Of a stretch of DNA of 5,169 nucleotides, positions 1-5,169 are shown piece by piece. Within the stretch, counting starts at the first letter, position 1; the number at the start of each line of letters is the position of its first letter. A program made the position numbers and the translations under genes. The notes beneath the pieces were generated by a model. It had not been told where the DNA came from, ran no database searches, and was given only the letters and a program-made list of their open reading frames with translations. Location: NCBI GenBank assembly GCA_030642545.1, contig DAOWNP010000193.1:1-5169 (forward strand), read 5' to 3'. Source of the stretch: Desulfobacteraceae bacterium. Lineage in GTDB: Bacteria; Desulfobacterota; Desulfobacteria; Desulfobacterales; DAOWNP01.

Positions 1-32
1 ATAAGTTTATAATCCACCTCATGACACTGCAT
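1..32 (-). CDS. 5' end of a probable AIM24/TIGR00266-family protein (partial)
   Basis: Only the first ten codons are visible, reading MQCHEVDYKL from an ATG at 32-30; the rest lies beyond the left window edge. A strong ribosome binding site sits 9 bases upstream, which supports a real start. From memory, TIGR00266/AIM24-family proteins often open with a similar Met-x-x-His-Glu-(Val/Ile)-Asp-Tyr-Lys stretch, and this is the only basis for the name. Those proteins are beta-rich and poorly characterised; the eukaryotic namesake is linked to mitochondrial organisation. The gene is co-directional with the recQ-like gene but separated from it by a repeat-filled gap of about 240 bases, so it may have its own promoter. 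That a gene starts here is fairly sure; the family is a tentative call from ten residues. Confidence 0.5.
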   Translation of the reverse strand, partial: MQCHEVDYKL

Positions 33-41
33 AGTATTACT

Positions 42-47
42 CTCCTT
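42..47 (-). promoter_or_regulatory. Shine-Dalgarno site of the left-edge gene
   Basis: On the minus strand the sequence reads AAGGAG, followed by nine bases and then the ATG at 32-30. It lies in an A-rich leader. This is the best ribosome binding site in the window. The genes for ComEC and the NRDE protein have none, and the recQ-like gene has only a weak one. Confidence 0.75.
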
Positions 48-102
48 TTTTTTGATTTTTGATTTGTTCCTGACAACTTGAAAGTCCAAAGTTCTGCTGT
101 CA

Positions 103-122
103 TGCCGGACAAAGATCCGGCA
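103..122. repeat. REP-like hairpin, left unit
   Basis: A perfect 7-base stem (TGCCGGA paired with TCCGGCA) encloses a 6-base loop. It is preceded by GTCA and is the inverted, diverged partner of the hairpin at 157-176. In RNA from either strand it would form a stable stem, which could protect a transcript 3' end. No U-tract follows on either strand. Confidence 0.6.
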
Positions 123-156
123 GCAAGCTTCATTATGTCGTTGGAATTATTCCTGG

Positions 157-176
157 ATTCCGGCTTTCGCCGGAAT
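157..176. repeat. REP-like hairpin, right unit
   Basis: A perfect 8-base stem (ATTCCGGC paired with GCCGGAAT) encloses the loop TTTC and is followed by GACGG. From memory, near-identical GC-rich palindromes ending in GGAATGAC recur in intergenic regions of many unrelated proteobacterial genomes. A smaller imperfect palindrome (GGAAT, one base, ATTCC) lies just to its left at 143-153. Confidence 0.65.
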
Positions 177-272
177 GACGGCAAGAATGAACCAACACCT
201 ATAATATCAATAACTTAAAAGAACTTTAGACTCGCAAGCTGACAACAAAACTACATTCTTATATAATTATTT

Positions 273-2207
273 CTATTCATTTTTTTTACTGTCAATCCAT
301 TTTTTAACTTCTAAAAACGGATATTTTTCAAGAGCCCCGAAATGAGATATTGTTTTTGCTTTTATCTTCATAAATACAGGTGTAGATATTCCACAAAAAA
401 ATTTTGCAAGCCCTGTTTCTGAAAAATTTTTGCCGGCTGCCTTAATAAAATTTTGTGTAAGATGCTCAAGGTTCAAACTTGAAAGCGGCTGCAATTTCTG
501 ATTTTTATGAAAAACAACAGAACCTTGCTTGCAAAAAGAGCAATGCCCGCAGGATTTTTTACAGGTATTATCACCAAAGTATTCTGCAAGATTCTTACTT
601 ATACAGGACTCTTTTTCAAAAAATTCAACCATATCATGTATTCTGCGGATCTCTTTTTTTTCTTTAGATTTAAACAGATTATATATTTTTTCTGCCATTT
701 TTACAATATCAAAATCCTGATCAGTTACTTTATATACCTCTGTTATCTGCTTTGCCTTTAATTCGATCCATCCTTTTCCTTCAAAATAATCCAGTGCTGT
801 TATAATACGCTTTCGATCTGTTTTATAATTTTTAAGAATTCCTTTTATATCAACATGTGCCCACACTTTTTTTAAATTAGAATGGTTAAAAAGAACTGAA
901 ACAAATTTTTTCCTTTCACCACTGAATTGATTAATAATATCTGATTTACTGAGATTATATTTAAATGCATACATTTCAAAAAGTGTATATTGAGGAGACA
1001 TGATTTTTTCTATATCAAGATAAACAAAAAGAGTTTTCAGCGGAAGCATTTTTATATCAAGTTCATAAGATAATGCCCATGGTTTTATTTCCCAGATATC
1101 TCCTTTAAACTCGGATAGTTTACAAAAAAATTTCCAAATAGCTCTTGGCTCAGGCGTATCACCATAAACAAAATTTTCCAATATATGAATGTTTTCTCTG
1201 TTTCCTAACAATTCACACAAAGATTTTTTTCCATCTCTTCCTGAACGTCCAATTTCCTGACTATAACCTTCAAGTGACTTTGGCAGATCATAGTGAAAAA
1301 TATTTCGAATATCATTTTTATCTATTCCCATTCCAAAAGCAATTGTTGCAACCACACAATCTAAAGAGCCACCCATAAATCTGTTTTGGGTTTCTTCCCG
1401 GTCATCATTTCCCATTCCTGCATGATAAAAAGATGCATTTATCCCATTTAAAGATAAATAGCCTGCAATATCTTCAGCGGTTTTTTGTAATGTAGTATAT
1501 ATAATAGTCGGGGATTTATATGTTTCTTTTATCCTGCTTAAAAGATACTCTCTTTTTTTAGATTCTGAAATAGAAGTTATTTTTATAAAAAGATTATCAC
1601 GATAAAATCCTGTTGAAACAACATTTTCCCGCAAAAGATTAAACTGGCAGCACATATCGTCTACTACTTCTTTTGTTGCAGTAGCAGTCAAAAGAAGGAT
1701 CTGGTTAATACCAAACTCTTTCTGATAGACCGGCAGTTTAAGATATTCGGGACGGAAATTGTGCCCCCATTCTGAAATACAGTGGGCTTCATCAATAACA
1801 AGCAATGAAATTTTCATTTTTTGAAGATGAAAACGAAATCGTTCATTTTTGAAACGCTCTATTGAAATCATCAAGATTTTTAATGTTCCGCATTTAGCTT
1901 TTTCAAGAATCTGATTATATTTTTCTGCTGTTAAACTTGAATCTAACCTTGCTGCAGAAATATTATGTTCCCATAAAAAATCAAGCTGGTTTTTCATAAG
2001 AGATAATAAAGGCGAAACAACAAGAGTCAAATGAGGTAACAATAGTGCAGGAAGCTGATAACATATTGATTTACCTGCACCAGTTGGAAAAATTGCTGCA
2101 ACAGACTGCTGGTTCATTATTTTTGAAATAACATCTTCCTGCCCCTGCCTGAAAGAGTTAAAACCAAAATGTTTTTCTAACTGATTTTCTAATTGTTTTT
2201 CTATCAT
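273..2207 (-). CDS. recQ: RecQ-family ATP-dependent DNA helicase
   Basis: This is a superfamily 2 helicase that should unwind DNA 3'-to-5' using ATP, acting in recombination and repair in the cytoplasm. All core motifs are present: motif 0 (FRQGQ, 19-23), Walker A (PTGAGKS, 41-47), Ia (SPLLSLMKNQ, 65-74), DEAH (139-142), the RecQ aromatic loop (EWGHNFRPEY, 146-155), III (TATAT, 174-178), V (ATIAFGMGIDK, 287-297) and VI (YSQEIGRSGRDG, 315-326). After the helicase core comes a helical or winged-helix-like stretch (about 350-495), and only then the zinc motif, with Cys535, Cys553, Cys556 and Cys559 plus an extra Cys549. The last 85 residues are not a clear HRDC domain. The order matches the ~640-residue RecQ subtype I recall from other proteobacteria rather than E. 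coli RecQ, so the symbol denotes family, not strict orthology. An in-frame TAA nine bases upstream makes this ATG the first possible start; its SD (GGGATGAG) is weak. It lies downstream of comEC on the same strand. Confidence 0.93.
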   Translation of the reverse strand: MIEKQLENQLEKHFGFNSFRQGQEDVISKIMNQQSVAAIFPTGAGKSICYQLPALLLPHLTLVVSPLLSLMKNQLDFLWEHNISAARLDSSLTAEKYNQILEKAKCGTLKILMISIERFKNERFRFHLQKMKISLLVIDEAHCISEWGHNFRPEYLKLPVYQKEFGINQILLLTATATKEVVDDMCCQFNLLRENVVSTGFYRDNLFIKITSISESKKREYLLSRIKETYKSPTIIYTTLQKTAEDIAGYLSLNGINASFYHAGMGNDDREETQNRFMGGSLDCVVATIAFGMGIDKNDIRNIFHYDLPKSLEGYSQEIGRSGRDGKKSLCELLGNRENIHILENFVYGDTPEPRAIWKFFCKLSEFKGDIWEIKPWALSYELDIKMLPLKTLFVYLDIEKIMSPQYTLFEMYAFKYNLSKSDIINQFSGERKKFVSVLFNHSNLKKVWAHVDIKGILKNYKTDRKRIITALDYFEGKGWIELKAKQITEVYKVTDQDFDIVKMAEKIYNLFKSKEKKEIRRIHDMVEFFEKESCISKNLAEYFGDNTCKKSCGHCSFCKQGSVVFHKNQKLQPLSSLNLEHLTQNFIKAAGKNFSETGLAKFFCGISTPVFMKIKAKTISHFGALEKYPFLEVKKWIDSKKNE

Positions 2208-2359
2208 ATTTTTTTACTCATCCCGACAGGTTGCCTGCGGAATAAAAATTTCTTCTGTGTTCAAGGCAAAAAATCAATTTAACCACAGGCATACCCGTTG
2301 TATTCCGAGGATTACCATCTTTTATAATTTGGTATTTTTTAACGCAGAAATTGGATAAA
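2208..2359. other. comEC-recQ intergenic region with competing inverted repeats
   Basis: This 152-base gap has no gene larger than a five-codon reading frame (2221-2204, minus). It contains several short complementary segments that cannot all pair at once. The segment at 2228-2240, with core TGCCTGCGG, matches the inverse of 2283-2297. CGGAATA at 2238-2244 matches TATTCCG at 2301-2307. TTGCCT at 2231-2236 matches AGGCAA at 2264-2269. A weak minus-strand promoter for recQ is possible: TTGCCT at 2269-2264 and TTTATT at 2246-2241, spaced 17 bases, four of six matches each. No minus-strand terminator for comEC with a stem and T-tract is visible, so co-transcription with recQ cannot be excluded. 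Confidence 0.4.
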
Positions 2360-4825
2360 TTAGCGTTTTGTAACAACCTGTCGAATACAAAGTGCTGATT
2401 TATCCTTATAAATTAAAATCTGAACAGCTCCATCTAAATCTGTACGAAAAATTTTAATACCCTGCTTTTTATACCTGTCTAAAACCACTTTATGAGGAAA
2501 ACCAAATCTATTTCTACTACCTGCTGAGATTATGACAATTTCAGGTTTTACTGACTTCAAAAACCCAATACTGCTTGATGTTTTACTTCCATGATGGGGT
2601 GCTATAAGTATTTTGCTCATTAGTTTTCTGTTTTTTACTACAGATACCAGTTTTTTCTCACCCTCTTTCATAATATCTCCAGAAAATAAAATAGAGCACT
2701 TGCCATATTCTACTTTTAAAACCAAAGAGTTATTATTTTCATCACTATATTTTTGAACCCCTTTTAAAAAACCTGGCAGAGGATATAATATTTTAAACTT
2801 TACACCGTTTATTTCAAACTCTTTTGGACAAGAATCAAATGCAGGCATATTAATCTCTCTTTTTTTTATTATTTCTATGAATTTCTTATAACCATAGCTT
2901 AAAGATTTTTGCCCGTTTGTTATAACATTTTTAACATGAAAATTTTCTGCAATATGTAAAAAACCATTTAAATGATCAGAATTTGGATGGGACAGAATTA
3001 AAGTTTCAACAGTTTTTATCTTTTTTTTTAATAAAAAAGGAGCAACAACTATTCTCCCCATATCAAAAACAGTGTTATCTGTAAAACCTCCGCCATCAAC
3101 CAGAATACAATACCCGTATGGAAGCTCAAGCAGAGCACAACTCCCCTGCCCCACATCTAAAATAGTTACTTCAAGATTATTACAAAAATATCTTTTGAAA
3201 TACCAGTACCCAACATCAACAGATAAAACAACAACAACTGCAATCATTCCATAAAATACAGCTTTTCTCAACCAGTCTTCTTTTTTATACATATAAAAAA
3301 GTAAAATCAAACCACAAAACAGATAATAGCATAATATTTCCAAAAAAGAAGGTGTTATGGTATATATAAACGCAAAGGGAATATTTGCAAAAAACTTTAC
3401 AACTACTATTACATAACTCAAAATCAATATACTAAAATGAAAACAAAAACCTGACAAAACAGGAAATACAGGTAAAATAAAAACACCGAAAAGACCTGTG
3501 GGAAGCACAATAAATCCTATTATCGGAACAACAACTATATTTGCAGCAGGACCTATTAAAGAAATTATATTAAAATAATACATAACAATCGGCATTGTCC
3601 CAATAATAGCAAATAAAGATAGAAGAATAAAATTTATTACCCATGCTTTTACTCCTTTGGGTATCTTTTTATAAATTTCTTTTTGTCCTATAAAATGAAA
3701 TCCGGCAAAAATAGATAAAACAGCAGTAAATGAAAGTTGAAATGAGATGGAAAAAATACTTGCAGGATCAATAATAAGGATAAAAAATGCAGCAGCAGAC
3801 AAGGTATTTAAAAAATCAGGTTTCCTGCTTACAAAAAATGAAACAAGAAAAAAAGAGACCATAATTACAGCTCTTTGAGTAGAAAAAGAGCTGCCTGACA
3901 GCAAACCATAAAATATAACAACAAAAAGAGTTATAAATGCTGCTGCTTTTTTGGTTAATCCATTAAATAAAAACCAGTTAAATCTTGAAAAAAACCAGAC
4001 AAAAAAAGTAAAGACAAATGATGCTACAATCCCTACATGAAGTCCTGAAATAGCAAGAACATGACCAAGACCTGAATGATTAAAAGCCTCCTTTACTGAT
4101 ATATCTATTGATTGTTTATCTCCTATTAAAAGAGCTTTTAATAATGATGCTGAATCAGATTTTTCCTTTTGATCAATAAATAACAAAACAGACGCTCTTA
4201 CTAAATCTATTTTTTCAAAAAAAGTTGTGTTAGTACTCTTTTTTTCTATTAGAATACCGGCAGCTTTTGTATATGCTGTAGCTGTAATTTTTTTAAATCT
4301 CATATACCTGACATAATCAAACCCGCCTCTATTTTTAAAATTACTAAAACTTCTTATTTTTGAAAAAAAACTTATTTCGTCCCCTGTTGCACAGTAATTT
4401 TCTTTTTTACCGTTTTTATAAACTGTAACACGGATTCTACCTGAAACCGGATATAAAAGCCTTTTGTCTGTTACAGATTCTAATTCTATAATTAAATGAT
4501 CTCTCTGCCTGTTAAGTTTTTTCTTTTTTTTAACAATACCTGTAATCTTATATTTTTTAGAGTCTGTAAATTTTGTTATCTCGTTGTGGGAGTTTTTTTC
4601 TACAGTATATGGATAAATCAAAAGACATCCTGTAAAAAAACAGAGTAATATATGAAACACAGGACGGGACTTTTTATAAAAGTAATTAATAAGTACTTTT
4701 ATAAAACAGATAGATACGCAGATAATTGAAAACGAGAAAGGAATAAAAAAAGATTCGGCAAAAATAATACCTGCTGCAACAAAAAGGAAATTACAAACAA
4801 AAACTCTTTTATAAATATTAATCAT
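2360..4825 (-). CDS. comEC: ComEC/Rec2-family DNA internalisation channel
   Basis: ComEC is the inner-membrane channel that carries single-stranded DNA into the cytoplasm in natural transformation. At 821 residues this copy is full length, with the Gram-negative three-part layout. Hydrophobic helices near the N-terminus (about 8-72) frame a DUF4131/OB-like domain (about 90-190, with RGGFDYVRYM at 166-175). The Competence domain (about 225-510) carries ALLIGD (231-236), HVLAISGLHVGI (255-266), the FSTQRA region (314-319) and SFQLSF (361-366) among many membrane helices. The C-terminal metallo-beta-lactamase-like domain (about 550-815) has DVGQGS (557-562), VDGGG (576-580), HPNSDH (613-618), SGD (715-717), PHHGS (743-747), FPH (777-779) and RTDLDGA (794-800). 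The metal-ligand positions look complete, so a nuclease role is possible. An in-frame TAA two codons upstream fixes the start; no Shine-Dalgarno is seen. It is divergent from the NRDE gene. No other competence genes are in view, so active uptake cannot be inferred. Confidence 0.95.
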   Translation of the reverse strand: MINIYKRVFVCNFLFVAAGIIFAESFFIPFSFSIICVSICFIKVLINYFYKKSRPVFHILLCFFTGCLLIYPYTVEKNSHNEITKFTDSKKYKITGIVKKKKKLNRQRDHLIIELESVTDKRLLYPVSGRIRVTVYKNGKKENYCATGDEISFFSKIRSFSNFKNRGGFDYVRYMRFKKITATAYTKAAGILIEKKSTNTTFFEKIDLVRASVLLFIDQKEKSDSASLLKALLIGDKQSIDISVKEAFNHSGLGHVLAISGLHVGIVASFVFTFFVWFFSRFNWFLFNGLTKKAAAFITLFVVIFYGLLSGSSFSTQRAVIMVSFFLVSFFVSRKPDFLNTLSAAAFFILIIDPASIFSISFQLSFTAVLSIFAGFHFIGQKEIYKKIPKGVKAWVINFILLSLFAIIGTMPIVMYYFNIISLIGPAANIVVVPIIGFIVLPTGLFGVFILPVFPVLSGFCFHFSILILSYVIVVVKFFANIPFAFIYTITPSFLEILCYYLFCGLILLFYMYKKEDWLRKAVFYGMIAVVVVLSVDVGYWYFKRYFCNNLEVTILDVGQGSCALLELPYGYCILVDGGGFTDNTVFDMGRIVVAPFLLKKKIKTVETLILSHPNSDHLNGFLHIAENFHVKNVITNGQKSLSYGYKKFIEIIKKREINMPAFDSCPKEFEINGVKFKILYPLPGFLKGVQKYSDENNNSLVLKVEYGKCSILFSGDIMKEGEKKLVSVVKNRKLMSKILIAPHHGSKTSSSIGFLKSVKPEIVIISAGSRNRFGFPHKVVLDRYKKQGIKIFRTDLDGAVQILIYKDKSALCIRQVVTKR
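3021..3029 (-). other. A9 homopolymer in comEC, potential slippage site
   Basis: On the coding strand nine adenines followed by G cover Lys600-Lys602, just inside the metallo-beta-lactamase-like domain. Both shifted frames stop almost at once: loss of one A gives Lys-Lys-Arg then TAA, and gain of one A gives a stop TGA after seven codons. The tract is seen directly; slippage is inference. Such runs are common in AT-rich genomes. Confidence 0.4.
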
Positions 4826-4852
4826 AAATTAAGAATAAAACCAGATTTTTTG

Positions 4853-4889
4853 GCTATTTTACTTGACACAATCCCCATACCAAAATAGC
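4853..4889. promoter_or_regulatory. Perfect 8-base inverted repeat in the divergent control region (candidate operator)
   Basis: GCTATTTT at 4853-4860 is the exact inverse complement of AAAATAGC at 4882-4889. The arms are separated by 21 bases and their centres are 29 bases apart. They flank the TTGACA box, and the right arm overlaps the proposed -10 of the NRDE gene. The position suits a dimeric regulator or a looped site controlling one or both divergent genes. In a short AT-rich interval an 8-base match can arise by chance, so this is a candidate only. Confidence 0.3.
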
Positions 4890-4891
4890 AT
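4863..4891 (+). promoter_or_regulatory. Candidate sigma-70 promoter of the NRDE gene
   Basis: A perfect -35 box TTGACA (4863-4868) is followed after 17 bases by TAGCAT (4886-4891), which matches four of six -10 consensus positions. The predicted transcription start, six to seven bases further on, falls on or next to the A of the ATG at 4898, implying a leaderless mRNA. This agrees with the lack of a Shine-Dalgarno upstream of that ATG. Confidence 0.5.
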
Positions 4892-4897
4892 TATATA

Positions 4898-5169
4898 ATG
4901 TGTCTTATAGCTTTTGCATATAATATTCATCCTGTTTACAGATTAATACTTATTTCAAACAGAGATGAATTTTACAACAGACCAACAGCACCTTTAGGGT
5001 TTTGGAAAAATTATCCTGATGTTATAGGAGGACGCGATCTAAAAGAAAACGGCACATGGTTAGGTATAACCAAAACCGGACTTTTTTCTGCTGTAACCAA
5101 CTTTAGAAACCCCAAAGCATTGCATGATGATGCCATTTCAAGAGGATTACTTGTTAAAAATTTTTTGTG
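4898..5169 (+). CDS. TANGO2/NRDE-family protein, N-terminal part
   Basis: Ninety codons are visible and the frame stays open to the window edge, so the C-terminal part is missing. The protein opens MCLIAFAYN, contains the family-naming NRDE at residues 21-24 followed by Phe-Tyr-Asn-Arg-Pro-Thr, then GGRDLKENGTWLGI (44-57), AVTNFR (65-70) and SRGLLV (81-86). These are the conserved N-terminal blocks of the TANGO2/NRDE family, whose bacterial members are usually about 250-260 residues. The Met-Cys start is typical: removal of Met would expose Cys2, and the family has been compared with N-terminal-nucleophile hydrolases. Eukaryotic TANGO2 has been linked to haem and lipid handling; the bacterial role is not settled, and nothing nearby points to a substrate. 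The start is secure because Cys2 must follow Met, although no Shine-Dalgarno precedes it. The gene is divergent from comEC across 72 bases. Confidence 0.88.
   Translation, partial: MCLIAFAYNIHPVYRLILISNRDEFYNRPTAPLGFWKNYPDVIGGRDLKENGTWLGITKTGLFSAVTNFRNPKALHDDAISRGLLVKNFL

Larger units (their letters stand above)
71..244. repeat. Composite palindromic intergenic element (REP-pair or MITE-like)
   Basis: The outer arms are 24 bases each, at 71-94 and 221-244. Reversed and complemented, they match at 19 of 24 positions, with a shared core of AGTC, one variable base, then AAAGTTC. Inside lie two GC-rich hairpin units (103-122 and 157-176) in opposite orientation. They are introduced by GTCATGCCGG at 99-108 and by its inverted counterpart CCGGAATGAC at 170-179 (9 of 10 matching). 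The GC-rich core contrasts sharply with the AT-rich surroundings, and no open reading frame is present, which fits a non-autonomous or REP-like element. No target-site duplication is evident. It lies 28 bases beyond the recQ stop and upstream of the left-edge gene, so it would also be transcribed as a 3' structure of recQ if transcription reads through. It has no T-rich tail, so it is not a classical terminator. Confidence 0.6.

Noticed and set aside
99..179. Hairpin pair as a CRISPR array or intrinsic terminator
   Set aside because: There are only two units, in opposite orientation and with diverged sequence, so it is not a direct-repeat array. No T-tract follows either hairpin on the transcribed strand.
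479..761. Three overlapping plus-strand open frames of 62-84 codons
   Set aside because: They lie opposite the C-terminal part of the recQ-like gene, have low-complexity Phe/Ile/Tyr-rich products and no ribosome binding sites; they are antisense shadows.
1145..1378. Plus-strand open frame of 77 codons
   Set aside because: It is opposite helicase motifs V and VI, which are clearly coding on the minus strand; no recognisable motif or ribosome binding site.
2313..2340. Possible plus-strand terminator (TACCA, 12-base loop, TGGTA, then six T)
   Set aside because: The stem is only five pairs with a large loop, and no plus-strand gene ends nearby. On the minus strand, where the genes run, the T-tract becomes an A-tract on the wrong side.
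3072..3254. Plus-strand open frame of 60 codons
   Set aside because: It is opposite the ComEC segment with the DVGQGS and VDGGG motifs; its composition simply mirrors that coding strand.
4826..4860. Longer N-terminus for ComEC
   Set aside because: An in-frame TAA at 4831-4829 lies two codons before the ATG, so no extension is possible despite the missing Shine-Dalgarno.
4894..4899. TATAAT overlapping the NRDE start codon as the -10 box
   Set aside because: It is a perfect hexamer, but it lies 25 bases from TTGACA, too far for a standard promoter, and transcription from it would begin inside the gene.
4898..5169. Truncated or broken NRDE gene
   Set aside because: The frame is intact to the last base and the motifs are in normal order; it ends only because the window ends.

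Overview
This is an AT-rich bacterial window, gene-dense, with long A/T homopolymers and Lys/Ile/Phe/Asn-rich proteins. Its gene content (a full-length ComEC, a RecQ-family helicase with a late zinc motif, a TANGO2/NRDE protein and probably an AIM24-like protein) suits a Gram-negative bacterium. I lean weakly towards an AT-rich Desulfobacterota-type lineage, but nothing here fixes the taxonomy.

Layout, left to right. The first 32 bases are the 5' end of a minus-strand gene with a good ribosome binding site, probably of the AIM24/TIGR00266 family. Positions 33-272 hold no gene but contain a composite palindromic element (71-244): two GC-rich REP-like hairpins in opposite orientation, enclosed by 24-base imperfect inverted repeats. 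Positions 273-2207 (minus) encode a 644-residue RecQ-family DNA helicase. A 152-base gap with small competing inverted repeats separates it from the upstream minus-strand gene at 2360-4825. That gene encodes an 821-residue ComEC/Rec2 DNA-uptake channel with an intact metallo-beta-lactamase-like domain. A 72-base divergent intergenic region follows, with a perfect TTGACA box and an 8+8 inverted repeat. Last, at 4898-5169 on the plus strand, is the start of a TANGO2/NRDE-family gene cut by the window edge.

How the genes relate. comEC and recQ are co-directional and functionally compatible: ComEC passes single-stranded DNA into the cytoplasm, and a RecQ helicase could process DNA during later recombination. 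The gap between them has no convincing terminator, so read-through is plausible but unproven. The NRDE gene is transcribed away from comEC and has no obvious link to DNA uptake.

I see no CRISPR array, tRNA, rRNA, intact transposase or defence cassette, and no clear new multi-gene system. The points most worth checking are the composite palindromic element, the possible leaderless start of the NRDE gene in a compact divergent control region, and an A9 tract in comEC. A one-base slip in either direction at that tract would give a channel without its nuclease-like domain.
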